Shown here: one piece after another, positions 6,467 through 20,976 of the stretch
How the letters are laid out: every line of letters starts with the position of its first letter
Position numbering within the stretch: the stretch's first letter is position 1
Assembly (NCBI GenBank): GCA_002338715.1
Contig: DDIR01000063.1
Span: forward strand, 1-31,086
Length of the DNA: 31,086 nucleotides
Direction: 5' to 3'
Source of the DNA: Phycisphaerales bacterium UBA1845
GTDB taxonomy: Bacteria; Planctomycetota; Phycisphaerae; UBA1845
Notes under the pieces: generated by a model
Told to the model about the DNA's origin: nothing
The model's input: the letters and a program-made list of their open reading frames with translations, nothing else
The model's database searches: none
Program-made: the position numbers and the translations under genes

Positions 6467-8118
6467 TGCGATCACATTCCAGGCGTGATCTATTCGCCGA
6501 GGTTGGAACTTGGGCATTGGGTGCATTCGCCGTCTTGTTGCTCGCGACACCGGCATTTCCCGAGGAACCCAACGAGCAAGACCGGGGTGCAGTTCTCTAC
6601 GGCAAGAATTGCGCGATATGTCATGGCGAACAAGGCGACGGGCGCGGCAAGTTCGCGTACTTGATGAACCCTCGTCCGCGCGACTTTCGCCAGGGTAATT
6701 TCAAACTCGCCACAACATTGAATCAGGTTCCATCGGATGAGGATCTGTTGCGGACCATCAGCCGCGGCATGCCAGGATCGGCAATGCCTCCTTGGAGCCA
6801 CTTGCCTCGCGCCGACCTTGAGGCTTTGGTCGATTATGTGCGCCTGTTCCACGTCGATACCGTTCGCGATGAGATGGCCAGTCAAGTTGCTAATGGTGCC
6901 ATCAGTCAAGCAGAAGCTCAGATGATTATCGATGAACGCACCAAGCCCGGCGCCGCACTCATCATTCCATCGGAACCACCATTCGATGAAGTGCGGTGGT
7001 TTCGCGGTCGGCGCATCTATATCGAGGGGTGCGCGAGTTGCCACGGCGTTGACGGGCACCCGGTCCCGGAGGCGGTTAAGTATGACAGTGAAGGCTATCC
7101 CGTACCACCTCGCTCCTTTGTCAATGGTATTTTCAAAGGCGGCAGCGAAGGTCACCAACTCTACGCACGAATCGTCAAGGGGCTCAAAGGAACGCCGATG
7201 CCCGCTTACGAAGGCAGTTACAGCACCGAAGAACTCTGGGACTTGGTTCACTACGTCCAGACGCTAGCCCGTGCCGGTGCGCAAGATCGCGCCCAACTCA
7301 AGCAGGCTACTATTGTCGCAGCGAACATCAGCGCCACGCTTCCGGAGAGTCCGCTCGACTCGGTATGGGACCGCGCGAGACCCGCGTACGTTGGACTGAC
7401 CCCCTTATGGTGGACCGAAGATCGGATCGAAGGATTGGTCGTACAGGCGATGCACAACGGCGAAGAACTCGCGGTGCGACTTTCTTGGATCGATCCCACC
7501 GGCGACCAGCGCGCGGTCGGAAGCCACGAGTTCCGAGACGCGGTTGCTCTTCAATTCTCATTGACGCCCGATCCTCCGTTTTACATGGGAGATCCGGGAG
7601 AGTACGGCGGCGTTAATATCTGGATGTGGAAGGCGGATAAGCAACATGACCTGGCCGACGGTTATCAGGATGTAGATTCCGCTTATCCCGATCGAGTTGT
7701 CGATCGTTACCCCGGTCAGAAATTGGCTGGCAACACGATTCCGACCGGTGAGTGGCCAGCCGCGCCGATTTCCGATCACGACTCGACGTTTGTGACCGCA
7801 TGGGGTGCCGGCAACCTCGTGGCTCAACCGAACCGTAAATCGTCCGTTGAATCGCTTGTTGCCCGGGGTCCGGGAACGCTTTCCGGAATCCCGTTTAACT
7901 TTCAGCGGGTCGAAGGTCACGCCGCGTATGAACGCGGGGTTTGGTACGTTCAAATGAAGCGACGCATGAGTTTCTCAGATTCGAGCGGATCAACTGAAGA
8001 ACGCACATTTCGTTCGGGCGACTACCTGCCAGTGTCGTTCGCAACCTGGAACGGCAGCGCCGGTGATCGCGACGGAAAAAAGAACATCAGCATCTGGCAA
8101 AAACTGGTGATCGAGTGA
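6466..8118 (+). CDS. dihaem cytochrome c with EB_dh-type haem domain, predicted gamma subunit of the Mo enzyme
   Basis: This 550-aa exported protein has two cytochrome c domains, with haem sites CAICH (Cys49-His53) and CASCH (Cys189-His193) and likely axial Met in GSAMPPW and GTPMPAY. A C-terminal domain (about 300-550) has the pattern of the ethylbenzene dehydrogenase gamma/NxrC haem b family. It would accept or deliver electrons for the catalytic subunit in the periplasm. The N-terminus reads SRRDLF before a hydrophobic stretch, which resembles a Tat motif. That is unusual for a c-type cytochrome, whose haem is normally attached after Sec export. The gene starts inside the rrf2 stop codon (TAATG) and is followed by the alpha subunit after 57 bp. 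A perchlorate, selenate or dimethyl sulfide dehydrogenase-type gamma subunit is the alternative. Confidence 0.82.
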   Translation: MRSHSRRDLFAEVGTWALGAFAVLLLATPAFPEEPNEQDRGAVLYGKNCAICHGEQGDGRGKFAYLMNPRPRDFRQGNFKLATTLNQVPSDEDLLRTISRGMPGSAMPPWSHLPRADLEALVDYVRLFHVDTVRDEMASQVANGAISQAEAQMIIDERTKPGAALIIPSEPPFDEVRWFRGRRIYIEGCASCHGVDGHPVPEAVKYDSEGYPVPPRSFVNGIFKGGSEGHQLYARIVKGLKGTPMPAYEGSYSTEELWDLVHYVQTLARAGAQDRAQLKQATIVAANISATLPESPLDSVWDRARPAYVGLTPLWWTEDRIEGLVVQAMHNGEELAVRLSWIDPTGDQRAVGSHEFRDAVALQFSLTPDPPFYMGDPGEYGGVNIWMWKADKQHDLADGYQDVDSAYPDRVVDRYPGQKLAGNTIPTGEWPAAPISDHDSTFVTAWGAGNLVAQPNRKSSVESLVARGPGTLSGIPFNFQRVEGHAAYERGVWYVQMKRRMSFSDSSGSTEERTFRSGDYLPVSFATWNGSAGDRDGKKNISIWQKLVIE

Positions 8119-8175
8119 GCTGATTCTCGATCGGTTGGAATCGACTGCATATCCTTGGCCCAAGTGAGTTGAACC

Positions 8176-11100
8176 ATGGTGCGAGATTATACCGGCGTAT
8201 CCCGGCGAGATTTTCTCAAGACGACAGGCCTCTTCGTGGGTGCAACCAGCATCGGGGGATGGCCAATGAAAGCTTTGGGTTTCCGCCCCGACATCGTGAA
8301 CCCGCTGGCTCACTATCCGGCCCGCGACTGGGAGAAGATCTACCGCGACCAGTACGCCTACGACAGTACGTTTTCGTGGGTCTGCTCGCCAAACGACACG
8401 CATGCTTGTCGAGTGAAAGCATATTTGCGCAACGGTGTTATTACGCGCATGGGTTCGCAATATGACTACCAGTCGTACGCGGACACTTATGGAAACCACG
8501 CCACGGTGAACTGGAACCCGCGCCAATGCGCCAAGGGCTATACATTTCATCGACTGATTTACGGCCCTTATCGCCTGAAGCATCCCATCGTGCGCAAGGG
8601 TTGGAAGGAATGGGCGGACGCTGGCTTCCCCGATCTCGATGAAGGCGAAAACCGCTCGAAGTACAAGTTCGATTCGCGAGGTACCGACGTGCATCTGCGT
8701 ATCGCGTGGGAAGACGCGTTTCGTTACATCGGAAAGGCTTACGTCGCGATCGCCAAGCGCTACAGCGGGGCGGATGGCGCCGAACGACTTCGCAAGCAAG
8801 GGTATCCGGAAGAGATGATCACCGAAATGGGCAGCGCCGGAACGCGCACGTTTAAGATGCGCGGCGGCATGGGCTTGCTGGGCGTCATCGGTAAATACGG
8901 AATGTACCGTCTCAACAACTCGATGGCCCTTTTGGATGCACACGTTCGCGGTGTCGATCCGGACAATGCCAAAGGTGGGAGAAATTGGAGCAACTACACA
9001 TGGCATGGTGACCAAACACCGGGTCAGCCCTGGGTCCATGGTTTGCAAAACAGCGATTGCGATTTTAATGACTTGCGCTTCAGCAAACTGATCATCATGA
9101 ACGGCAAGAATCTGGTGGAGAACAAGCTCACCGATTCGCACTGGTTCATCGAATGCATGGAACGCGGCGGGCGCATCGTCGTGATCGCACCGGAGTACGG
9201 CGCTCCCAGTACCAAGGCGGATTATTGGATCCCGATACGTCCGCAGACCGACGCCGCGCTCTGGTTGGGCGTGATGCGATACATGGTGGACAACGGATGG
9301 TACGATGAAGCCTTTATCAAACAATTCACCGATTTCCCTCTGCTTGTTCGCACCGACAATCTGAAGCGCCTCCGGGCGGATGAAGTTTTTGACAACTACA
9401 AGAGCACCCTGTCGAAGGACGGCCCGAGTTACAAGGTGCAAGGTCTCAAGCCCGACCAGCACGCTCAAATCGGCGACCGCGTCGTCTGGGATTCAAAGAC
9501 GGGCAGGCCTACTGCGGTGACCCGCGACGATGTCGGCAAGCGAATGGCCGAGCGCGGAATCGATCCGCAACTTGCGGGAACGTGGAAGATCGAACTCGTC
9601 AGCGGCGAGGAAGTCGAAGTTCAAACGCTTTGGAGCATGTATCAAACGCACCTGGCCGACTACGACCTCGATGCCGTCGCCGAAATAACGCATTCGCCCA
9701 AGGAGATGATTGAGCGGCTCGCTCGGGATATCTGGGAAACGTCGCAGGCAGGCGGGCCGGTGGCCATTCACCAAGGTGAAGGTATCAACCATTGGTTCCA
9801 TGCCACCGAAGCCAACCGCGCGGCGTACCTCCCGATCATGCTCACCGGACAGATCGGCAAGAAAGGCACGGGCGTTCATGGCTGGGCGGGCAACTACAAA
9901 GCCGCTCTCTTTCAGGGCAGCAAGATCACCGGACCGGGTTTCAAGGGATGGGTGGCTGAAGATCCCTTCGCGCCCAATTTGGATCAAGGGGCCCACGGCA
10001 AGGATGTGAAGGTCCGTCCCTGTTGCAAGGGTGAAGAACCGGCGTATTGGAATCACGGCGATCGCCCCCTCATCGTCGAGACGCCCAAAGCCGGGCGCAA
10101 GGTCTTTACCGGCGCCACTCATATGCCAACGCCGACCAAGACTTTGCACTTTAACAACGTTAATCTCTTCAACAACGCGAAACACGCGTACGACATGTTC
10201 AAGAACGTGAATCCGGGCATTGAGATGATCATTGCCCAAGACATTGTGATGACTGCGTCGGTGCAGTACGCCGACTTCGGGCTTCCGGCCAACAGTTGGG
10301 TGGAATTCGAGGATCTTGAAATCACGGCTTCCTGTTCCAATCCGTTTCTCCAGATTTGGAAAGGCGGAATCAAGCCAGTCTTCGATTCCAAGGATGACTT
10401 GAACATTCTGGCAAACATCGCCAGAGCGGTTGGCGAAGAAATCGGCGACTCGCGGTTCCGCGATTACTTCAAGTTCGAACATGAAGGCAAGCGCGGTGTT
10501 TACATTCAGCGCCTGCTTGACACGTGCACAACCACGATCGGATACAAGCTCGACGACATCATGGCCGGCAAGTATGGACCGCCCGGAGGGGCTCTATTGC
10601 TCTTCCGTACGTACCCGCGGATACCGTTTTGGGAGCAGGTGCACGACGACGAACCTTTCCACACCGATACGGGTCGTTTGCATGCCTATGCGGATGTGCC
10701 TGAAGCGATCGAGTACGGGGAGAACTTCATCGTCCACCGGGAAGGCACGGAAGCCACGCCCTATCTTCCCAATGTCATCGTTTCGAACAATCCGTTTGTA
10801 CGCCCCGACGACTACGGTATTGGCATCAACGCCGAGCATTGGGACGAGCGCACTGTGCGCAACATTAAGATGCCTTGGAGTGATGTACGCAAATCCAAGA
10901 ACTTCCTTTGGGAGCGTGGTTTCAAGTTTTATTGCCTGACGCCGAAGACTCGGCATCGTGTGCATTCGCAATGGAGCAACGTCGATTGGCACAACATCTT
11001 CGATAGCAACTTCGGTGATCCTTACCGCATGGATAAGCGTGCGCCATACGTTGGCGAGCACCAGCTCCACATTAACCCGCAAGCCGCGAAGGACATGGGC

Positions 11101-11670
11101 ATCAATGACGGCGACTACGTGTATGTGGACGCCAATCCCGCGGATCGCCCATATCGAGGCGCCAGTCCGGACGATCCGTTCTACAAAGTCGCCCGGTTGA
11201 TGCTTCGCGTCACCTACAACCCGGCATATCCGTACAGTGTCGTGATGCTCAAGCACGCGCCGTACATTGCGACGGAAAAGAGCGTCAAGGCGCACGAATC
11301 AAGGGCCGATGGTCGCGCCCTGTCCGATGACGGTTATCAAGCCAATTTGCGCTACGGATCTCAACAGAGTGTGACGCGTAACTGGCATATGCCGATGCAC
11401 CAGACCGACACGCTGTTTCACAAGACCAAGGCGTACATGGGCTTTATCTTCGGCGGAGAAGCCGACAACCATGCGGTTAATACAGTCCCGAAAGAAACCC
11501 TGGTGCGCGTGGTGAAGGCGGAGGACGGCGGTCTCGGCGGAAAAGGTATCTGGGCGCCCGCGACAACGGGACTAACGCCATCGAATGAGAATGCGGTGAT
11601 GCAGCGGTACCTCGCCGGCGGTTTCATCGGTGCGTACGGCGCTGGTGAAGAAGAGTTTTTTGAAGAATAG
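8176..11670 (+). CDS. nxrA: NxrA/NarG-like molybdopterin oxidoreductase catalytic subunit
   Basis: This 1164-aa protein belongs to the type II DMSO reductase family. The Tat signal VSRRDFLK (residues 8-15) places it outside the cytoplasmic membrane, as in Nitrospira- and anammox-type nitrite oxidoreductases and archaeal-type pNar. The N-terminal Fe-S site is built from Cys70, Cys78 and Cys118 with nearby Asp/His residues (VCSPNDTHAC), rather than the HxxxCxxxC of cytoplasmic NarG. Asp296 and Asp299 in SDCDFNDLRF are candidates for the Mo ligand. The molybdopterin domain covers most of the protein and a dinucleotide-binding domain ends it (about 1000-1130). The beta subunit, chaperone, gamma cytochrome, moaA and tatA are all adjacent. 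Sequence alone cannot tell nitrite oxidation from nitrate (or chlorate) reduction, so the gene symbol is provisional. Confidence 0.82.
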   Translation: MVRDYTGVSRRDFLKTTGLFVGATSIGGWPMKALGFRPDIVNPLAHYPARDWEKIYRDQYAYDSTFSWVCSPNDTHACRVKAYLRNGVITRMGSQYDYQSYADTYGNHATVNWNPRQCAKGYTFHRLIYGPYRLKHPIVRKGWKEWADAGFPDLDEGENRSKYKFDSRGTDVHLRIAWEDAFRYIGKAYVAIAKRYSGADGAERLRKQGYPEEMITEMGSAGTRTFKMRGGMGLLGVIGKYGMYRLNNSMALLDAHVRGVDPDNAKGGRNWSNYTWHGDQTPGQPWVHGLQNSDCDFNDLRFSKLIIMNGKNLVENKLTDSHWFIECMERGGRIVVIAPEYGAPSTKADYWIPIRPQTDAALWLGVMRYMVDNGWYDEAFIKQFTDFPLLVRTDNLKRLRADEVFDNYKSTLSKDGPSYKVQGLKPDQHAQIGDRVVWDSKTGRPTAVTRDDVGKRMAERGIDPQLAGTWKIELVSGEEVEVQTLWSMYQTHLADYDLDAVAEITHSPKEMIERLARDIWETSQAGGPVAIHQGEGINHWFHATEANRAAYLPIMLTGQIGKKGTGVHGWAGNYKAALFQGSKITGPGFKGWVAEDPFAPNLDQGAHGKDVKVRPCCKGEEPAYWNHGDRPLIVETPKAGRKVFTGATHMPTPTKTLHFNNVNLFNNAKHAYDMFKNVNPGIEMIIAQDIVMTASVQYADFGLPANSWVEFEDLEITASCSNPFLQIWKGGIKPVFDSKDDLNILANIARAVGEEIGDSRFRDYFKFEHEGKRGVYIQRLLDTCTTTIGYKLDDIMAGKYGPPGGALLLFRTYPRIPFWEQVHDDEPFHTDTGRLHAYADVPEAIEYGENFIVHREGTEATPYLPNVIVSNNPFVRPDDYGIGINAEHWDERTVRNIKMPWSDVRKSKNFLWERGFKFYCLTPKTRHRVHSQWSNVDWHNIFDSNFGDPYRMDKRAPYVGEHQLHINPQAAKDMGINDGDYVYVDANPADRPYRGASPDDPFYKVARLMLRVTYNPAYPYSVVMLKHAPYIATEKSVKAHESRADGRALSDDGYQANLRYGSQQSVTRNWHMPMHQTDTLFHKTKAYMGFIFGGEADNHAVNTVPKETLVRVVKAEDGGLGGKGIWAPATTGLTPSNENAVMQRYLAGGFIGAYGAGEEEFFEE

Positions 11671-11696
11671 ATAGCTCGATCTGGAGTCCAGGACCA

Positions 11697-12023
11697 ATGC
11701 CCTACGACGATCCCGACCCAACTGATCCGATGACGCTGCACGGTGTTGGCGTCGAAACGGACGATGAGAATGCGACGATTGAAATGGCGCAGTGTTTCAT
11801 CGAGGAGTATATCCGCATGGGTTTTACGGCTGATTGCCTGCTCAAAATCTTCACCAACCCCGGTTACGCGGGTCCCCACCTCGCCTATGAGCAATTGGGC
11901 GAAGAAGGAATTCGTAACCTGATTCAAGACGAGATGAGAATCCGCAACATCCCGACGGCCGAACGGGAATCATTGGTTCGAGTCGGTGCAAGCGGTGCGA
12001 TGACGCTCCGCGTTCTGGAATAA
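11697..12023 (+). CDS. small conserved-looking protein between alpha and beta subunits, 108 aa
   Basis: I do not recognise this 108-aa acidic soluble protein. It begins with an Asp/Pro-rich stretch (PYDDPDPTDP) and continues as predicted helices. Motifs include MAQCFIEEYIRMGF (about 30-43), a Cys near 50 and a NPGYAGPH turn around 55-62. No signal peptide or metal motif is evident. AGGA precedes the ATG at good spacing. It sits 26 bp after the alpha gene and 31 bp before the beta gene, so it should be made in step with them. An accessory, assembly or regulatory subunit of the molybdenum enzyme is a reasonable inference. Confidence 0.75.
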   Translation: MPYDDPDPTDPMTLHGVGVETDDENATIEMAQCFIEEYIRMGFTADCLLKIFTNPGYAGPHLAYEQLGEEGIRNLIQDEMRIRNIPTAERESLVRVGASGAMTLRVLE

Positions 12024-12054
12024 GTGCCCTGGCTCAAAAGCAGAGGAGTTAAAC

Positions 12055-13332
12055 ATGTCATCGGTATACAACTGGCAACTCGGTCGTGAGATGGCATACC
12101 CGTACGAGGGGGCTGCGCCGAAGGAACAGTTTGCCTTCGTCATCAACATCAACCGTTGCATTGGATGTCAGACCTGCACCATGGCCTGCAAAAGCACTTG
12201 GACATTCGCAAAGGGCCAAGAGCACATGTGGTGGACGAACGTTGAGACCAAACCATACGGCGGATATCCGCAGCATTGGGACGTCAAGATTCTCGATCGC
12301 CTCGAACAAGCCAATCCCGGTGGACAACAATGGTCCGGCAAGCCGAACGGCGACCCCAAAAAACCCTACGGTGAGTTCGGTGGCAAAACGGTGTTTGAGG
12401 TTCCTCAGGCCGTTGCGCGAGGTACGCAGCCCAATCAAGTGCTGGGCTACCTGCCCACGGACGAAGAATGGCGATTTCCGAATATCTATGAGGACACCGC
12501 TCCCCATGGGCAATCGAAACCCATGGACTTTGGCAAGGGAGAAAGTATTGACGGCGATCGCAAACACCGTGCTTGGTTCTATTATCTGGCGCGCCTCTGC
12601 AATCACTGCTCGTATCCGGCGTGCTTAGCAGCTTGTCCGCGAACTGCGATCTACAAGCGCCCGGAAGATGGCATTGTACTGATCGATCAGAAAGAATGTC
12701 GCGGTTATCGCAAGTGCGTCGAGGCGTGTCCTTACAAGAAGTCCTTGTATCGTGGAACCACGCGCACGAGTGAAAAATGTATTGCGTGCTATCCGCGCGT
12801 TGAGGGAAAGGATCCCGAAACCAACGGCGCGCCGATGGAAACGCGATGCATGGCCGCTTGCATCGGGCAAGTGCGTATGCAGGGCCTGGTTAAAGTCGAC
12901 AACGACACCACCTGGGTCGAAGATCGCTACAATCCTTTGTATTACTTGATTCACGTAGCCAAGGTCGCGCTGCCACTGTACCCACAATTCGGCACCGAAC
13001 CGAACGGCTATTACATTCCACCGCGATGGGTACCGCTTCCATATTTGCGTCAGATGTTTGGTCCGGGTGTGGATCAAGCCGTGGAGCGATATCGCAATCC
13101 CGATCGCGAGCTTCTCGCCGTGCTCCAGCTCTTCCGCCGATCCAACCAAATCATCGCGCGGTACGAGATCGAGCAAGGTCCCAAAGTGTACGAAGCAACA
13201 CGTAACGGTAAGCGCTTTGAGATGTATGACGATACGATCCGGGCCTTCAACCGACAAGGCAAGGAGATCTTTGAAACACAAGTTGAGGAACCGGTGCATG
13301 TTCGTCCGGCTGTGCACGCTAACTCCATCTAG
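12055..13332 (+). CDS. nxrB: NxrB/NarH-like iron-sulfur beta subunit
   Basis: This 425-aa protein carries four cysteine clusters of the NarH/NxrB family. They are CIGCQTCTMAC (about residue 36), CNHCSYPACLAACP (about 182), CRGYRKCVEACP (about 222) and CIACYPR with a distal CMAAC (about 242-267). The third cluster has Tyr where NarH has Trp, consistent with a [3Fe-4S] or modified site. It relays electrons between the molybdenum subunit and the haem subunit. There is no signal peptide, so it would be exported with NxrA through the Tat pathway. AGGAG lies directly upstream of the ATG. The extra length between clusters I and II (about 60-180) matches the NxrB/NarH group rather than short ferredoxin-type subunits. 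Confidence 0.88.
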   Translation: MSSVYNWQLGREMAYPYEGAAPKEQFAFVININRCIGCQTCTMACKSTWTFAKGQEHMWWTNVETKPYGGYPQHWDVKILDRLEQANPGGQQWSGKPNGDPKKPYGEFGGKTVFEVPQAVARGTQPNQVLGYLPTDEEWRFPNIYEDTAPHGQSKPMDFGKGESIDGDRKHRAWFYYLARLCNHCSYPACLAACPRTAIYKRPEDGIVLIDQKECRGYRKCVEACPYKKSLYRGTTRTSEKCIACYPRVEGKDPETNGAPMETRCMAACIGQVRMQGLVKVDNDTTWVEDRYNPLYYLIHVAKVALPLYPQFGTEPNGYYIPPRWVPLPYLRQMFGPGVDQAVERYRNPDRELLAVLQLFRRSNQIIARYEIEQGPKVYEATRNGKRFEMYDDTIRAFNRQGKEIFETQVEEPVHVRPAVHANSI

Positions 13333-13352
13333 CCCGCGTGGATTGATCTGTT

Positions 13353-14159
13353 ATGTCCGAAACCAATGGAGCCATATCGGTTGCTCGTTCGCGAGCCGTC
13401 GTTTATGCCGGCTTGGCGAACGGTTTTCGCTATCCCGATGCCGATCAGGCCGCGCTCGTTTGTAACAATCGGCACTGCGGGGAATGGGCGGCTGCCCTCG
13501 CCTGCGTCATCGGCGCGGAAGCAATCGACCCATTTACGGCATATCGACGTGGTAGCCGATCAACCGTCTGCGGGCACTGGACGCTGGAAAAGCTGGAAAG
13601 CGCGCACAATGAATTGTTCGGGCACGCGGTTCGAGGGCGCTGCCCGGCGTACGAGTGCGAATATGGACGCAGCGAGATTAGTCAACGCGCTTCCATGCTT
13701 GCTGATCTCGCGGGGTTCTACGAAGCATTTGGCATGACTATCGTCGACACCGAAGCGGGAAGGCCCGACTTCATCGCGGTCGAATGTGAATTCATGAGCG
13801 TTCTGTGTGCGAAAGAGGCGCACGGACTGGAGAGCGGTTTAACGGAATTGGTTGAAGAGAGTCTGCACACGCAGCGACTTTTTCTCAGGGACCATCTCGC
13901 CACATGGTTGCCAGCACTGTCACGGCGCATTGTCGAGGCGGCGGATCACGAGTTTTACGTCGCACTGGGTCAGTGTGCCGATCAGTTCTGCCGCGCCGAA
14001 GCCCGTCGATTCGAAATCCGGACAGGACCTCGATGGCTCGAACTCCGCCCGACCGACCCTGAATCCGAAACGTCGATTAACTGTTTCGATGCCGACGATT
14101 GTGGAGCGCAAACGGGCGAGCAACTTGTTCCCCTCAATGTCAACCTGCACCAGCAATGA
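13353..14159 (+). CDS. TorD/NarJ-type chaperone for the molybdoenzyme
   Basis: This 268-aa all-helical cytoplasmic protein has the TorD/DmsD/NarJ family core. The pattern HNELFGHAVRGRCPAYECEY (about residues 85-105) matches the family's LFG...CP.YE signature. These chaperones bind the Tat leader and apo-enzyme and hold it until the molybdenum cofactor is inserted. Its position right after the beta subunit matches nar and nxr operons. The ribosome binding site is weak. The C-terminal 40 residues (acidic, with several Cys: CFDADDCG) extend beyond the usual TorD fold and are unassigned. Confidence 0.82.
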   Translation: MSETNGAISVARSRAVVYAGLANGFRYPDADQAALVCNNRHCGEWAAALACVIGAEAIDPFTAYRRGSRSTVCGHWTLEKLESAHNELFGHAVRGRCPAYECEYGRSEISQRASMLADLAGFYEAFGMTIVDTEAGRPDFIAVECEFMSVLCAKEAHGLESGLTELVEESLHTQRLFLRDHLATWLPALSRRIVEAADHEFYVALGQCADQFCRAEARRFEIRTGPRWLELRPTDPESETSINCFDADDCGAQTGEQLVPLNVNLHQQ

Positions 14160-14167
14160 GATCCACG

Positions 14168-15097
14168 ATGAAGTTTGAATACGACCCATCCCTGGTGGAG
14201 CAAGCCACTTTTCTCGCCGTTCGCCGTGACTCCGAAAAGGAAGCGGCATATCGGACTGCGCACGAAGTTGCTTACACGTTGGAAGATCATGAACACCGCG
14301 AGATGGCGTTCAATCAACTGTCGAGTCAGTGGTTTTTTGAACTTGGATTACAAGAACCGTTACAGGAGTTGCTGGCCGAACGACCTCTTATCGAGAGGAA
14401 CGTGAGCATCTGCTATGTGCGAGAAGCGTCGGGCGCGCGCAAGCAAGGCGCTGAACTGTACGTCAAAGAATCATCGGGCGATTCAACTCGGTCGTGCACG
14501 TCGATGGTCGAGATCTGCCCCGAGACGCTGTTGGATTCCATCGAACTTCGGGAGACTCTCCGTTCAGACCTGTTGAAAATATCGGACATGCTGGACGAGA
14601 CATTCGCATATTCGCCCGAGCTCCCTCCTGCCGACCGTCCGCGGCAGAATCTTATTCGCGATCGATATCGCGCGTTGTGGGACATGTATGTTGTCAGCCG
14701 ACTCAACAATGAGAATCGATTAAGCCAGAAACAGGATCGCATCGCATGCAACCGTTTCACTCAGGCATTTACGTCACAAGGGCAGCCTCCAAACACGAAA
14801 TGCCTTGACGCCCTTCTGAAACTAGAGAAAGTCGACCACCGCCAACTGCTCGAATGGGCCGTGGAACCGCGCTCACTTCCGGGATGGTCACTTTCCGAAT
14901 CGGATGCCGATAAGCCGGGTCAGGCGTGTCCGCTCTGTGGATTTCCCACTTACGACTGGTATCCGACTCAATCAATGGATCGGGCATGGGCGGATCGTGT
15001 GGCCCGATCGCTTCCGGGATGGACCATCAAGGACGGAATGTGCCGACAGTGTGTTGAAACGCTTCAATCGAAAGAGATTTGTATATCACGGGAATAG
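14168..15097 (+). CDS. unknown protein with C-terminal zinc ribbon, 309 aa
   Basis: I do not recognise the function. The product is a cytoplasmic-looking 309-aa protein, mostly helical, ending in a four-cysteine zinc-binding site: CPLCGFPTYDW (about residue 259) and CRQC (about 297). The Trp- and Pro-rich segment between them resembles a zinc ribbon. The start at ATG 14168 lies 8 bp after the chaperone stop, which implies cotranslation; in-frame upstream sequence overlaps the chaperone and looks like shadow. It may help assemble or mature the neighbouring Fe-S/molybdenum enzyme, but this rests on context only. Confidence 0.75.
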   Translation: MKFEYDPSLVEQATFLAVRRDSEKEAAYRTAHEVAYTLEDHEHREMAFNQLSSQWFFELGLQEPLQELLAERPLIERNVSICYVREASGARKQGAELYVKESSGDSTRSCTSMVEICPETLLDSIELRETLRSDLLKISDMLDETFAYSPELPPADRPRQNLIRDRYRALWDMYVVSRLNNENRLSQKQDRIACNRFTQAFTSQGQPPNTKCLDALLKLEKVDHRQLLEWAVEPRSLPGWSLSESDADKPGQACPLCGFPTYDWYPTQSMDRAWADRVARSLPGWTIKDGMCRQCVETLQSKEICISRE

Positions 15098-15127
15098 TCA
15101 TAAATGACAAGGAGTGGGGAAAAAGCA

Positions 15128-20298
<5,171 letters not shown>

Positions 20299-20325
20299 AT
20301 GGCGCCAGAAGGGGAAGGGTACAAA

Positions 20326-20901
20326 ATGAGTCAGTCGGAGTCCAAAAAGCCAAGCGATGTGCTTCGCGCCGAACATAAAACCATTCTTCGCGTTATCGCA
20401 GTGCTCGACAAACTCGTCACACGCGACCAGCAGGGTCAGGGCTTCGAGCGCGACGCGCTGGGAAAGTGCGTTGAGTTTTTTCGACTGTTTGCCGACGCCT
20501 GCCATCATGCGAAAGAAGAGGACCTACTCTTCCCGATGCTCGAATCTCATGGTGTTCCTCGGGACGGCGGGCCGATCGGGGTCATGCTCTACGAGCATCA
20601 GATCGCCAGAGAGCTGACCCGTGCGATGGGCGATGCGCTGGCAGAACTGGCGCAAGGCATTGACGCGGCACGTGAACAATTCCACGTTGCAGCGCGGCAA
20701 TACATTCAATTGCTGACCAATCACATCCATAAGGAAGACAACGTCCTTTTCAATATCGGCGACCAGGTTTTGCCAGACCAAGATCGTGTATCGCTCTGCG
20801 AGCAATTCTGCGAAGTCGGCTGCCGCCAGTTTGAAGGAAAGAAAGTCGAACAGTTAGAAGCCATTGCAACCGACCTTGAAACGAAGTGGTTGGTGGAGTA
20901 A
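20326..20901 (+). CDS. hemerythrin HHE domain protein
   Basis: This 191-aa cytoplasmic protein has a four-helix hemerythrin-like fold. Putative di-iron ligands are His17, His60/His61 with Glu65 (CHHAKEED), His91 (YEHQ) and His133/His135 with Glu137 (NHIHKED). Family members bind O2 or NO or repair Fe-S clusters (as YtfE/RIC does), which fits a cluster rich in Fe-S proteins and nitrogen oxides. The ATG at 20326 has AAGGG about 8 nt upstream. It follows the NapH-like gene by 27 bp. The C-terminal 40 residues have extra cysteines (CEQFCEVGC) of unknown role. Confidence 0.85.
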   Translation: MSQSESKKPSDVLRAEHKTILRVIAVLDKLVTRDQQGQGFERDALGKCVEFFRLFADACHHAKEEDLLFPMLESHGVPRDGGPIGVMLYEHQIARELTRAMGDALAELAQGIDAAREQFHVAARQYIQLLTNHIHKEDNVLFNIGDQVLPDQDRVSLCEQFCEVGCRQFEGKKVEQLEAIATDLETKWLVE

Positions 20902-20976
20902 CGAATCGAAGTCGCGGACGGTCAGGTGGCCTGTGATGCACACCTCCGATCCGATTACCCCGTACAGGAGAATCAC

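Noticed and set aside
7990..9468. Antisense ORF of about 492 codons across the gamma/alpha region, with others at 9493-10482, 10594-11295 and 12625-13317
   Set aside because: They lie opposite clearly real genes with family motifs and show no motifs or ribosome binding sites. High-GC codon bias produces such shadows.
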